A DNA stretch of 57,106 nucleotides from the NCBI GenBank assembly GCA_012728955.1, contig JAAYED010000074.1, positions 1 to 57,106 on the forward strand. The letters run 5' to 3'. The position numbers were made by a program, and so were the translations under genes. This DNA comes from Chloroflexota bacterium (GTDB taxonomy: Bacteria > Chloroflexota > Anaerolineae > UBA1429). Positions 7,987 to 17,622 of this stretch are shown here, piece by piece; positions within the stretch are counted from its first letter, which is position 1; each line of letters starts with the position of its first letter. The notes under the pieces were generated by a model, which was not told the DNA's origin, ran no database searches, and saw only the letters and a list, made by a program, of their open reading frames with translations.

Positions 7987-9714
7987 ATGCCTGCCTTCTA
8001 TGATCGCATCAAGCCCACCTCGTACAGCATTCATACCTATCTCGAACGTCTGAGAGCCAAAGAGTATCAAATACCCACCTTTCAACGGGAGGTGGTGTGG
8101 GATCGCAACGCTGTGAAAAAGCTGTGGGACAGCATCATGCGCTATTATCCCATCGGCAGTATCCTGATCTGGATCACCGACGTAACGCTGCAGAGCCATC
8201 GCGAGATCGGCGGGCACGTCATCGCAAAGGAACAGGCGCCGGCCGTCAAACTGTATGTTCTGGATGGCCAACAGCGCACCACAGCCATGTTGACCGGGCT
8301 GTTCGGCGGCAGCATCGAGGGACAGCCCGATTTTGACCCCACCCTCTACATAGACCTGACCGTTGAGGATGAGGAATCCGAGAATGTGGCCACCGAGCGG
8401 TTCCTGTTTTGGGATGAAATCATAACTAGTCGGAATGCAGAGCGCTGGGAAAGGTATGAAAACGGCGAGATCGTGCGACTGCACGACATCATGTACAAGA
8501 TTGGTGAGCTGGAAAAAAAGTTGGTCAATGGGAGACACCCGGACTGGGAAGACCCAGTCCGCGAGCGCCTGCGCGACAGCCGTGATGTGCTCGGCAGCTA
8601 CCAGTTGTCGTTCATCGAGTTGTCAGGCATTGAGGTGGCTGAAGTCTGCGAGATCTTTGAACGGGTGAATCAGGAGGGCAAATCCCTCAGCATCTTTGAC
8701 ATCGTGGTCGCCAAGACCTTTCGTTTGCAAACTCCCCAGCAGAAAGGCTTTTATCTCAGGGAGCTAGTCGATCAATTTCGGAGCGAGACGCCCGGAGAGT
8801 ATCCTTCCATCCCGGACATTACATATCTCCAAAGCCTCGCTATCTTTATCAATCGGGACTTTCCCGAGTTGAATGTCAGTCGCGTCTCACCATGGTATCT
8901 GAACCGAATCCGTGCCGAACACATCGAGGCGGTATGGCCGTATGCACCCGATGCACTGCGGCGGATGTTTGACTTTTTGGACAACCATCTCCACATTCGC
9001 GGCCCGCGCCTTATTCCCAATGGGTACCTGTTCTTGACTCTAGCCTCCCACTTTTATCGCAATCCTTCACCCAACTATGCCTACCTGCGACGATACTTTT
9101 GGCACAATGTGTGCAGTACCACTGACTGGCTCCGTGACACGACCGGTATCAGACAACACGTGGCGCTTCTAGAGCAAGCCAGAACTGGTGAACCTCCTCT
9201 GCCGACGTTCGTGATAGACCGCGAGAGTCTGCGCGCAACACGCTACCGACGAAGCAACCGCCTGGCTACTGGAATACTCTGTTTGTTAGCCAACCAGCAG
9301 CCCCACGACTGGCGTGAGGTCGAAAAGCAGGTCCTGAACGATGTGTACTATCGGCTGGTTGACACACCCAACCTGCATCATGTGTTCCCTACCAACTTTC
9401 TTGCCTCACTTCCCAACGGACAACGGCTGCAGGGCGACAGCATGCTCAACATCGTGTACCTGAGCCAGCTGACCAATTTGAAAATCAGCGACACGAACCC
9501 CATGCTCTATCTGCGAGAACTGGACAGGCCGGGCTTTGATGCCGTGCTGCGTGAGCACCTGGTGCCCCTGGAGGTGTTGCAGTGGGCGAGGGCCGGCCAG
9601 ATGCCTGACGATGCTCTGCATCGCTTCCTCGAGGCGCGGATCGACCTGATTATTGAGGTACTGCGAACCAAGCTCGAGGGCGTACCCTTCCAGGTGATCG
9701 ACACGGGATCCTGA
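7987..9714 (+). CDS. DUF262 (GmrSD N-terminal-like) protein with an HNH-like C-terminus
   Basis: A 575-residue protein of the COG1479/DUF262 type. The N-terminal domain shows IPTFQREVVWD (29-39), YPIGSILIW (54-62) and the family hallmark DGQQRTT (93-99), the ParB/Srx-like putative NTP-binding motif. The C-terminal part has HHVFP at 464-468, then NIVYLS and NLKISDTNP, which fits the spaced H...N...N pattern of DUF1524/HNH-type nuclease domains. Known relatives include GmrSD, a modification-dependent restriction enzyme. No methylase or other restriction gene is adjacent. Its GC content and codon choice (many ACA, AAA, GAA, CTA) are clearly less GC-rich than its neighbours, suggesting horizontal acquisition. 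Start ATG has GGAG about 9 nt upstream. Confidence 0.85.
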   Translation: MPAFYDRIKPTSYSIHTYLERLRAKEYQIPTFQREVVWDRNAVKKLWDSIMRYYPIGSILIWITDVTLQSHREIGGHVIAKEQAPAVKLYVLDGQQRTTAMLTGLFGGSIEGQPDFDPTLYIDLTVEDEESENVATERFLFWDEIITSRNAERWERYENGEIVRLHDIMYKIGELEKKLVNGRHPDWEDPVRERLRDSRDVLGSYQLSFIELSGIEVAEVCEIFERVNQEGKSLSIFDIVVAKTFRLQTPQQKGFYLRELVDQFRSETPGEYPSIPDITYLQSLAIFINRDFPELNVSRVSPWYLNRIRAEHIEAVWPYAPDALRRMFDFLDNHLHIRGPRLIPNGYLFLTLASHFYRNPSPNYAYLRRYFWHNVCSTTDWLRDTTGIRQHVALLEQARTGEPPLPTFVIDRESLRATRYRRSNRLATGILCLLANQQPHDWREVEKQVLNDVYYRLVDTPNLHHVFPTNFLASLPNGQRLQGDSMLNIVYLSQLTNLKISDTNPMLYLRELDRPGFDAVLREHLVPLEVLQWARAGQMPDDALHRFLEARIDLIIEVLRTKLEGVPFQVIDTGS

Positions 9715-10081
9715 GTGCCCGCGTAGGGTCGGCAGTCTGGCACTGGCCAGAGCGACGGGAGAACACCTGTAGTCTTGTCAGGACCCGCACCGCTCAAGAG
9801 GCGGCGCGCTGGACTCCCCGCTCTGCGTCCGGCGGGCCACGCGGCAGCCGTTCCCGTTGGCGGGAACCCTCCTTTCCCCTGCGCCACCCGTGCCCTCTCA
9901 GCCCGGCAACCCTCTCCCACTCCGCGCGGCCGCTCCTCGCCATGGCCCATCACCAAAGCAGAGGCGGAATTCCCTTCGCGGAGACCAGCGGCACTCCGGC
10001 ACCGACCTCGCCTCCCACCGCCGACTCCGTCTCCGCAGGCGTCCGCCCGCCCGGCAACCCTCCCCCGCTCCGCGCGGCCGC
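9715..10081. repeat. Spacer with a direct repeat; no gene seen
   Basis: The element CCCGGCAACCCTC.CCC, followed by CTCCGCGCGGCCGCT, occurs near 9902 and again near 10049. Nothing else is recognisable; there is no strong terminator after the DUF262 gene. Confidence 0.5.
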
Positions 10082-10109
10082 TTGACCGCTGCCGCCGGCG
10101 GGGTATGCT
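10082..10109 (+). promoter_or_regulatory. Promoter candidate for the ferredoxin-type AKR gene
   Basis: TTGACC at 10082-10087, 16-bp spacer, TATGCT at 10104-10109, 42 nt before the ATG. It resembles the -35/-10 pair before the paralogous AKR at 30032 but has no MerR-type palindrome and a normal spacer. Confidence 0.55.
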
Positions 10110-10151
10110 GTCCCCATTGCCTTCAGCCTTTGGTCTACGGAGGGAGTCCCG

Positions 10152-11324
10152 ATGCTCTACACCACCTTTCACGATCTGCAACTCTCACGGCTGGGGATGG
10201 GCGCCATGCGCCTGCCCAACCTGGGCGAGCGGCGCGGGCCCATCGACGAGCCCGCCGCCCGTGCGGTGATCGAGGCCGCCTATGCCGGCGGCGTCAACTA
10301 TTTCGATACCGCCTATCGCTACCACGGCGGCGCCTCGGAGCCCTTTCTCGCCAGGGTGCTCAGCCAGTACCCCCGCGACAGCTACTATCTGGCCACCAAG
10401 CTGCCCGGCCACCAGATGACCTATCGCAACGGCGAGCTGGCCTTTACCGGCTATCTCTCCGGCGAGCCGGTCCAATCGCCGGCCACCATTTTTGAGGACC
10501 AGCTGGCCCGCTGCGGCGTCGAGTATTTTGACTTTTACCTGCTGCACAACGTCGCCGAGTCGTCCCTGCCGCTCTACAGCGATCCGCAGCTGGCGGTGGT
10601 GGATCTGCTGCTGGAGGAAAAGCGTCGCGGGCGCATCCGCCACCTGGGCTGTTCCTCCCACGGCCGACTGGAGACGCTGCAGCAGTTCCTCGATCGCTTT
10701 GACGGCGTGTTCGAGTTCGTCCAGCTGCAGCTGAACTATCTGGATTGGATCGTTCAGAACGCCCGGGCCCGCTACGATCTGCTGACCGCCCGGGGCATCC
10801 CCGTGTGGGTGATGGAGCCGGTGCGCGGCGGGCGGCTGGCGGCACCGGGTACCCAGGCCGAGGCGCTGCTGCGCGCCGCCCGGCCCGAGGCCTCTTACGC
10901 CAGCTGGGCCCTGCGCTGGCTCAAGACGCTGCCCAACGTGGGCGTGGTGCTCAGCGGCATGACCACCCTCGAGCAGGTGGAGGACAATCTGCGCACCATG
11001 AGCACCGTAGAGCCCTGGACCAGCGCCGACCAGGCGACCATCGACGCGGTGGTGGCCGCCATGGCCGATACGGTGCCCTGCACCGCCTGCCGCTACTGCA
11101 CCGAGCTCTGTCCACAGGAGCTGGATATCCCCCGCCTGATCGCGCTGTACAACGAGCTGGCCTTTGAGCCCCGGGCCGATCTGAGCGCCGTGCTGGCGCA
11201 GCTCGATCCGGAGGATCTGCCCAGCAACTGCATCGCCTGCCGCTCCTGTGTGTCGGCCTGCCCCCAGGGGATCGAGATCCCCGATGTGCTGGCCCGGCTC
11301 GCCGAGCGCATGGCGGCGCTCTAG
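10152..11324 (+). CDS. Aldo/keto reductase with C-terminal 2[4Fe-4S] ferredoxin domain
   Basis: A 390-residue protein. The TIM-barrel AKR domain fills about residues 1-290 with the expected tetrad region (FDTAYRYHGG supplying Asp and Tyr, LATKLPGH supplying Lys, LLHN supplying His). A ferredoxin-like module follows with two complete CxxCxxCxxxCP clusters, Cys 310/313/316/320 and 360/363/366/370. Such fusions are common in anaerobes and facultative anaerobes and are thought to couple carbonyl or sugar reduction to an electron carrier, but the reaction is not established. ATG 10152 has a GGAGG site. It is closely paralogous to 28845-30032. The flavodoxin-like gene downstream could be an electron partner. 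Confidence 0.92.
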   Translation: MLYTTFHDLQLSRLGMGAMRLPNLGERRGPIDEPAARAVIEAAYAGGVNYFDTAYRYHGGASEPFLARVLSQYPRDSYYLATKLPGHQMTYRNGELAFTGYLSGEPVQSPATIFEDQLARCGVEYFDFYLLHNVAESSLPLYSDPQLAVVDLLLEEKRRGRIRHLGCSSHGRLETLQQFLDRFDGVFEFVQLQLNYLDWIVQNARARYDLLTARGIPVWVMEPVRGGRLAAPGTQAEALLRAARPEASYASWALRWLKTLPNVGVVLSGMTTLEQVEDNLRTMSTVEPWTSADQATIDAVVAAMADTVPCTACRYCTELCPQELDIPRLIALYNELAFEPRADLSAVLAQLDPEDLPSNCIACRSCVSACPQGIEIPDVLARLAERMAAL

Positions 11325-11346
11325 TCCGGATCCAACAGGAGGACCC

Positions 11347-11979
11347 ATGCACGTCTTGATGATCAACGGCAGCCCGCACCAGTGGGGCTGCACCTGGCGC
11401 GCGCTGAGCGAGGTGGCGCTGGGCCTGCAGGAAGGCGGCGTCGACAGCGAGATTCTCTGGCTGGGCGACGGGGCCATGGCGGGCTGTACCGATTGCGGAT
11501 ATTGCCGCCCGGCGGGCCAGTGCGTGTTCGACGACCTGGTGAACGAGGTCAGCGCCCAGGCCGCCCGGGAGGATGGCTTTGTTTTCGGCGCGCCGGTGTA
11601 TTTCAGCGGCGTGCCCGGCAGCATGACCAGCTTTATGGATCGGCTCTTTTTCAGCAGGGGTTCGGGGGACGCCGATCCCTTTGCGCTCAAGCCCGCGGCC
11701 TGCGTGGTCTCGGCCCGCCGGGCAGGCACCACCGCCGCGCTGGATCAGTTCCAAAAGTACCTCACCATCGCCGAGATGCCGGTGGTGTCCTCGCGCTACT
11801 GGCCCATGGTGCACGGCAATACCCCGGCCGAGGTGGAGCAGGATCTGGAGGGGCTGCAGGTGATGCGGGTGCTGGGGCGCAACATGGCCTGGATGCTGGC
11901 GAACATCGCCGCGGGGCGCGCGGCGGGCGTGCCACGGCCCAAGCAGGAGCGCCGGCTGGGCACCAATTTCGTGCGCTGA
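11347..11979 (+). CDS. NADPH-dependent FMN reductase / flavodoxin-like protein
   Basis: A 210-residue flavodoxin-fold protein. The phosphate-binding loop NGSP is at residues 7-10. A cysteine cluster (GCTDCGYCRPAGQC, Cys 47, 50, 53, 59) follows strand 2, as in the iron-sulfur flavoprotein-like NAD(P)H oxidoreductases; GAPVYFSGVPGSMTSFMDR is the typical flavin-contact loop. ATG 11347 has AGGAGG 5 nt upstream and lies 22 nt after the AKR stop, so the two are cotranscribed. Probably moves electrons between NAD(P)H, FMN and the iron-sulfur AKR; this is inference. Confidence 0.88.
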   Translation: MHVLMINGSPHQWGCTWRALSEVALGLQEGGVDSEILWLGDGAMAGCTDCGYCRPAGQCVFDDLVNEVSAQAAREDGFVFGAPVYFSGVPGSMTSFMDRLFFSRGSGDADPFALKPAACVVSARRAGTTAALDQFQKYLTIAEMPVVSSRYWPMVHGNTPAEVEQDLEGLQVMRVLGRNMAWMLANIAAGRAAGVPRPKQERRLGTNFVR

Positions 11980-12556
11980 CGGGGGGGGTCCGGGCGCGCG
12001 GGCGAGCGTCCGCGACATCTTGACCTGCTTCCCGGCCGCCCACAGCACCTGATTCCAGCCTGCCGAGGCGCGCCCTCCGGCGCCAGTGGAGCGCCGCGGC
12101 GCACCCAGAGGCACAGACACTTCCCCCGTGCGGCCGGCCCGCCTCCCCTTGCGACTGACTCTCGGAATGGTGGGGCGGCAGGCTGGGGGCGTACCGCCGC
12201 ACCCGGAGGGCCCGCTGTTTCCACCAAAGGTAGCCGGCTCAGCGGGCGCGCGGGGCGAGGGGCTGGCGCGCCCGGAGGACGTCCCCTGACTCGGACAGAG
12301 CCAGCGTTTCCAACGCCCCACCCGGAAGCGACCGTCCGCGGCCGGAGAGCCGGCGCAGCATAGCGCGTGCCAGCACCTCACTCTCGGGTTGGTGGGGCGC
12401 CAGGCTGGGGGCGTACCGCCGCGCGCCGGGAGGGCCCGCTGTTTCCGGCGGATGCAGCCGGCTCAGCGGGCGCGTGGGGCGAGGGGCTGGCGTGTACCAG
12501 CGGCAGAGCTTGTGGCCTCGCCCTGACTGCGCTCCCAGAGTCGGCCGTGCCGGCGG
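11980..12556. repeat. Convergent spacer with a 120-bp direct repeat
   Basis: The segments beginning at 12159 and 12381 (CTCTCGG..TGGTGGGGC, then GGCTGGGGGCGTACCGCCGC) are alignable for about 120 bp at an offset of 222. Each copy ends with GCCGGCTCAGCGGGCGCG.GG. No gene and no clear terminator are visible between the two converging genes. Confidence 0.65.
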
Positions 12557-14959
12557 CTAGTGTGACCCGGCTCCCTCGCCCAGTGGCAAGAGCACACCGT
12601 CGGCGCCGGCGGCCGTGCGCAGGCGCTCGCCGCTGAGCGGATCGTACAACCCCACCAGCAGGGCCGGCTCCGGGCAGGAGGGCCCCTCCAGCGGCAGGGC
12701 GTGCACATCCCGCACCTGCTGGCCCCGCACCCAGCCGCCGGTAGGCAGGCGCCCCTCGGCGGGGGGACCGTCGTGCTGGGCGCGCAGCGCGCCGCCGCAG
12801 AGCAGATGCACAAAGACGTGGTAATCGCGGGTGCCATCGGCCAGTGCGCTCCACTCCAGCAGCAGCACCCCATCCGCCAGCGGATCCCCCCGCAGCGCAT
12901 CCAGCCGGATGGCGTCCCCCAGGACCTCGCCCACCGCCCGGACGTCCCCGGGCGCCTCCGCCTCGGCCTCCTCCAGCGGGGCCAGGGCCAGCGCGGCGGC
13001 ATCCTGCCCCGGCTGGAGCGTCGCCACCGCCACCGTCCAGGGGCCCTGGCCCAGCGGCGCCGCGCCGTCGGCCGGCAGCGTCAGCGTAAAGTAGACCGGT
13101 ACCGCTCGCTGAGGATCCCAGAATCCCGCGGAAAGCGTCCGATCCTGCCAGGCGACGCGCCGGCCCTCGGCATCCACCAGCCGCAGCTGCAGCGTCACGG
13201 GCTGGGCGGCATCGGGCGATCCCTGCAGATCCAGCCGCACCCGCAGGCCGGCGCCGGGGCGGGGCTCCACGGCCTCCAGCGCCCCGCCCTCCAGCGACAG
13301 GCCGGGCAACAGGTCGCCGCTGCGGGACGCGGAGCGCCAGCCGGGATCGGGAGAGCGACGCAGGGCCACCACCGCATCGCCCTCGGGCACCGGAACGGTG
13401 CGGTACGTGCTCTGAAACCAGGGATCCTCCCCGAAATTGAGGCCAAAGGTCTGCAGGCTGCTGGAGAGCACCAGCGCATCGGGCAGATAATGGGGGATCG
13501 TAAACCAGCGATCGCCCCGGGCCAGGGCGCGGGCCACCTCGGGCTCCAGCAGGCCGTGCAGATCGAGCATGCGCAGTCCCGAGACATAGCCCACCACACC
13601 CACATCGGCCACGGCGACGCTGGCCTCGGGGGGCAGGTTGGCGCGCAGCCAGCGGCCCACGGCGGCATAGCCCCGTCCCTGCAGGCCGGGGAGCACCTTT
13701 TCCTCGGCGGGATGGGCCTGCAGGCCCCAGCCCCGCTGCAGCGCCACGCAGCGGGCCAGCGCGGTGCCCTGGGCCACCAGCAGCGCCAGCGTCAGCAGCA
13801 GCGTCGCCGCGCGCCACCGGCGGCCGGGGCGGGTCAGCAGCAGGCGCAGGGCCGCCGCCGCCAGCAGGGCGCCGCTCACCGCCAGCGGCACATAATACCA
13901 CTGGTAGGGGCTCACCCGCAGCAGGATGTAGGCGGCGGCGTGCAGCAGTCCCCAGCCCGCCAGGACGATGGGCAGCGTGGCGCGGGGATCCCACCGGCCG
14001 CGCTGGGCCCCCGAGGCCGGGCTCGCCCCGGGCTGGACCGTCGCCCCCGGCCGGTAGATCGGTCGCAGCAGAACGGGCGGCCCCAGCAGCGCCACCGGCA
14101 GCCAGGCGGCCAGCGCCGGCGACTGCCGCCACCAGCCCCGCAGCATGATCCACAGGCCCTGGGCAAAGGTCGTGTCCGTGCCAAAGCCCGTCACGCCGAT
14201 GGCGATCTGGGCGCGCTTGGCCGCCAGGGTGACCGGCACCGGCGAGCCAAAGGCCAGGGTGAGGTAGAGCGCCAGGGGCGCCACCACCGCGGCGGCGGCC
14301 AGCAGGCCCCGCCAGGGGAGCCGACGGTGCTGCAACAGCCACCAGGCCGCCAGCAGCCCCGCCGGGAGCAGCGCGTCGGCACGGATGCCGATGGCCAGCC
14401 CCAGCAGCAGCCCGGCGAGGGCCTCCTGCCCGCGGGAGGCCGCAACAAAGGCGCCACAGATGCAGAGCAGCAGCAGGGGCGTCTCCATGCCCAGCACCAG
14501 CCAGAGCAGGGGCGCGCTGCACAAAAGCAGCGCCGCCAGGGCCGCCGGGCGCCGCCCCAGCGGAGCGGCCAGCAGGGCGTACAGGCAGGCGGAGCTGCCC
14601 CAGATGCTGGCGGCGCCCAGGGCATTGCTGGCCAGCGGGATGTCCAAGCCCAGCCAGGCGGGCAGCGCCAGCAGCAGGGCATACAGCGGCGCGGTGGTGC
14701 TCAGGGCCGGCGTGAGGGGATGCACCCGAAAGATGCCGCTGGAGGCCAGGTTGCGGGCGTAACAGTAGGTGATATAGGCGTCGTCCACGATCAGGTCGCG
14801 CAGGGCGAGGCCCAGGGCGGCCGCCAGCAGGGCCAACAGGGCGAGGAACAGCGCGGCGCAAAGCCCGCGGCCCACGGAGGGGCGCACGGAGGGGCGCCGC
14901 TGGGAGGCGGCCTGGGGCATTGGCTCGGGCGCCGGGGCGGGGACGGACGGCTGGCTCAC
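12557..14959 (-). CDS. GT-C type membrane glycosyltransferase-like protein
   Basis: An 800-residue protein. The first membrane helix is at about residues 33-53, followed directly by the periplasmic DD motif (LIVDDAYITY, Asp59-Asp60) typical of GT-C / ArnT / PMT-like glycosyltransferases. About ten further hydrophobic segments extend to about residue 425. The C-terminal ~350 residues are soluble and beta-rich, with an ADVGVVGYVSG / LDLHGL element seen in bacterial polyprenyl-phosphate-dependent sugar transferases. GTG 14959 is chosen because of GGAGG 11-12 nt upstream; ATG 14920 is an alternative without a ribosome site. Likely transfers a sugar from a lipid carrier on the outer membrane face; donor and acceptor unknown. 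Confidence 0.8.
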   Translation of the reverse strand: MSQPSVPAPAPEPMPQAASQRRPSVRPSVGRGLCAALFLALLALLAAALGLALRDLIVDDAYITYCYARNLASSGIFRVHPLTPALSTTAPLYALLLALPAWLGLDIPLASNALGAASIWGSSACLYALLAAPLGRRPAALAALLLCSAPLLWLVLGMETPLLLLCICGAFVAASRGQEALAGLLLGLAIGIRADALLPAGLLAAWWLLQHRRLPWRGLLAAAAVVAPLALYLTLAFGSPVPVTLAAKRAQIAIGVTGFGTDTTFAQGLWIMLRGWWRQSPALAAWLPVALLGPPVLLRPIYRPGATVQPGASPASGAQRGRWDPRATLPIVLAGWGLLHAAAYILLRVSPYQWYYVPLAVSGALLAAAALRLLLTRPGRRWRAATLLLTLALLVAQGTALARCVALQRGWGLQAHPAEEKVLPGLQGRGYAAVGRWLRANLPPEASVAVADVGVVGYVSGLRMLDLHGLLEPEVARALARGDRWFTIPHYLPDALVLSSSLQTFGLNFGEDPWFQSTYRTVPVPEGDAVVALRRSPDPGWRSASRSGDLLPGLSLEGGALEAVEPRPGAGLRVRLDLQGSPDAAQPVTLQLRLVDAEGRRVAWQDRTLSAGFWDPQRAVPVYFTLTLPADGAAPLGQGPWTVAVATLQPGQDAAALALAPLEEAEAEAPGDVRAVGEVLGDAIRLDALRGDPLADGVLLLEWSALADGTRDYHVFVHLLCGGALRAQHDGPPAEGRLPTGGWVRGQQVRDVHALPLEGPSCPEPALLVGLYDPLSGERLRTAAGADGVLLPLGEGAGSH

Positions 14960-15492
14960 GCTGCAGGGATCCTCCGGGAGTGCTGGCGGGGCCTCGGCCG
15001 CCGCGGCGGGCGCGGCGCGACCCAGCCTCGCGCCGGAGGATACCGCAGAGCGCGCCCCTTGCACAATCCGGGAGAAGGGGCGAGGCACAGTCCGGAGAGC
15101 GGTGATGGGACCCCTGAGCAGGGTCCGTCGCCTGCCAGACTCGGGCCCAGAGTCCGTGGGGCCATGCGCCGCTGCGGCCGAGGCATCGCGACAGCGCCCG
15201 GGGGAAAAGTGGCAGCAGGGAAAGTCCCCTTGCAGCAGCACCGAGCGGCCCCCCCCCGGGGCGGCCCGCTTGCAGCCCGTGGCCAGCAGAGAGGGGATGG
15301 CAAGGCCCCGCTGAGCAGAGAAGTGGACGCCGGCGCAGGTGGCGCCGGCCGCGGATCCCCCCTCAGACCCCGCAGGGCCGCCCAGTGGCGCGACGACCAG
15401 GGCTCACGAGCCCGGTGAACAACGCCGGAAGAGGGGCTGCAAAACAACTCCCCCACCCGCGCGGCGCCCCCTCACGCCGCGCCGTCGCAACC
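14960..15492. other. Intergenic region without recognised features
   Basis: A GC-rich spacer between the end of the ABC exporter operon and the glycosyltransferase gene, both on the minus strand. I see no gene, clear repeat or terminator. The glycosyltransferase promoter should lie near 15000-15060, but no good -35/-10 pair stands out. Confidence 0.4.
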
Positions 15493-17622
15493 TCAGGAGA
15501 CGTCTTCGAACTGGGCCTGGTACAGGTCGGCGTAAAAGCCACCCGCCTCCAGCAGCGCCTCGTGCCTGCCCTGCTCCACAATGTCCCCGTCGTTCATCAC
15601 CAGGATCAGATCCGCATTGCGAATGGTCGACAGGCGGTGGGCAATGATGAAACTGGTGCGCCCCACCATCAGCTCCGCCATGGCCTCCTGGATCAGCACC
15701 TCGGTGCGGGTGTCCACGCTGGAGGTGGCCTCATCCAGGATCAGCATGCGCGGATTGACCAGGATGGCCCGGGCGATGGTGAGCAGCTGCTTTTCCCCCT
15801 GGGAGAGATTGGTGGCCTCCTCGTTGAGCACCAGGCCATAGCCCTCGGGCAGCGTGCGCACAAAGTGATCCACCCGCGCCGCCTGGGCCGCGGCCACCAC
15901 CTCCTCATCGCTGGCGCCCGGGCGCCCGTAGCGGATGTTCTCCATGATGGTGTCGCTGTAGAGCCAGGTATCCTGCAGCACCATGCCGAACATGCAGCGC
16001 AGATCGCTGCGGCGCATGTCGCGGATGTCGTGGCCATCCACGCGGATGGCGCCGCCCTGCAGATCGTAAAAGCGCATCAGCAGCTTGACCATGGTGGTCT
16101 TGCCGGCGCCGGTGGGCCCCACAATGGCGATGCGCTGGCCGGGCAGCGCCTCGGCCGAAAAGTCGTGGATCACCGTCTGCTCCGGCGAATAGCCAAAGCG
16201 CACGTGCTCAAACTCGACGTGGCCCTGCACATCGGCGGGCAGCACCGGCGTGGCGCTGTCGGGGACCTCCTCGGCCTCGCCCATGAACTCGAACACCCGC
16301 TCGGCGGCGGCGGCCGTCTGCTGCAGCACGTTAGAGATGTTGCCGATCTGGGTGATGGGCATGGTGAAATTGCGCACGTACTGGATAAAGGCCTGGATAT
16401 CGCCCACGGTGATCAGGCGGCGGGCGGCCAGCCAGGCGCCCACCACGCTGATGACCACATACCCGATGTTGCCCACAAAGCCCATGGCGGGCCAGATCAG
16501 CGAGGTCAAAAAGCCCGACTTCCAGCCCGAGCGATACAGCTCGCCGTTGAGGGCGTCAAAGGTCTCCAGGCTCTGCTCCTCGCCGTTAAAGGCCTTGACC
16601 ACCCGATGCCCGCCAAACATCTCCTCCACATGGCTGTTGACGTGCCCCAGGTACTCTTGCTGGGTCCGGAAGAATCCCTGCGAATACTTGACCACCAGGG
16701 CCATGACGCCGGCGGAGAGGGGCAAAATCGCCGCGGCGGCCAGGGTCATCTGCCACGAGATGGTGAGCATCATGATCAGCACGCCCACCACCGACACCAG
16801 CGACGAGATCATCTCCGACAGGCTCTGGTTGAGGGTGTTGTTGACGGTATCGACGTCGTTGGTGAGGCGCGAGAGCACCTCGCCATAGGTGGTGCCGTCA
16901 AAGTACGACAGCGGCAGGCGGTTGACCTTTTCCGAGATGTCGCGCCGCAGGCGATATGCCATATCCGCCGAGAGCCGCACGGTGATGCGCCCCTGGATAT
17001 AGTTCAGCGCCGCCGAGATGATGTACAGCCCCAGCACCTGCAGCAGCACGCCGCCGATATACGGCAGATCGACCCCCGTGCCGGTGCCCTGGATCATGGC
17101 GGCCACGTTCTGAAAGAGCCGCGTGGTGGCCAGGCCCAGGATCTTGGGGCTGACGATGTTGAACACGGTGGCCGCGGCGGCCACCAGCAGCACCAGGATC
17201 AGCGAGAGGCGGTACTTGCCCAGATAGGCGTACAGCTTGGACATGGTGCCGTGGAAATCGCGGGCCTTTTCGCCGGGCATGAGGCCCATGGGCCCGCCGC
17301 CACCGCGACGGCGGGAGGTGGCCGTGCGCCGCGCGGCGCCCACGGGGCGCTCGCCGCCCCCGGCGGTGGGTACGCCAGCGGCGGGTGCACCGGCGGCGGG
17401 CGTTGTGCCCTCGGCCGCTGCCCCCTGCTCCCGGGGATCCGGCGCCGCGCCCTGGGGCACACCGCTCACGCCCGCAGGGCCCAGCGCGTTCTGGCGGTTG
17501 CTCTCGCGCTCGAGGCCGGTCGGCTGTCCCCCAGCCGCCGCCGGCTGTCCAGCCGCCGGCTGTCCGGCAGCCGCCGGGTGCACGTTCTGCTCGGGGATGG
17601 GCTGGTCCGTCCGTTTGCTCAT
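15493..17622 (-). CDS. ABC exporter half-transporter, catalytically complete subunit
   Basis: A 709-residue fused membrane-plus-ATPase protein. The first ~110 residues are Ala/Pro/Gly/Gln-rich low complexity (repeats of AAGQPAAGQP), longer than usual for the family. Six transmembrane segments span about residues 135-440. The ATPase domain has Walker A GPTGAGKTT, signature LSQGE and Walker B LILDEATSSVD with the catalytic Glu present. ATG 17622 overlaps the stop of the upstream exporter gene (ATGA). Together they form a heterodimer of the TM287/288, EfrCD, LmrCD type, exporting drugs or lipids. Confidence 0.92.
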   Translation of the reverse strand: MSKRTDQPIPEQNVHPAAAGQPAAGQPAAAGGQPTGLERESNRQNALGPAGVSGVPQGAAPDPREQGAAAEGTTPAAGAPAAGVPTAGGGERPVGAARRTATSRRRGGGGPMGLMPGEKARDFHGTMSKLYAYLGKYRLSLILVLLVAAAATVFNIVSPKILGLATTRLFQNVAAMIQGTGTGVDLPYIGGVLLQVLGLYIISAALNYIQGRITVRLSADMAYRLRRDISEKVNRLPLSYFDGTTYGEVLSRLTNDVDTVNNTLNQSLSEMISSLVSVVGVLIMMLTISWQMTLAAAAILPLSAGVMALVVKYSQGFFRTQQEYLGHVNSHVEEMFGGHRVVKAFNGEEQSLETFDALNGELYRSGWKSGFLTSLIWPAMGFVGNIGYVVISVVGAWLAARRLITVGDIQAFIQYVRNFTMPITQIGNISNVLQQTAAAAERVFEFMGEAEEVPDSATPVLPADVQGHVEFEHVRFGYSPEQTVIHDFSAEALPGQRIAIVGPTGAGKTTMVKLLMRFYDLQGGAIRVDGHDIRDMRRSDLRCMFGMVLQDTWLYSDTIMENIRYGRPGASDEEVVAAAQAARVDHFVRTLPEGYGLVLNEEATNLSQGEKQLLTIARAILVNPRMLILDEATSSVDTRTEVLIQEAMAELMVGRTSFIIAHRLSTIRNADLILVMNDGDIVEQGRHEALLEAGGFYADLYQAQFEDVS

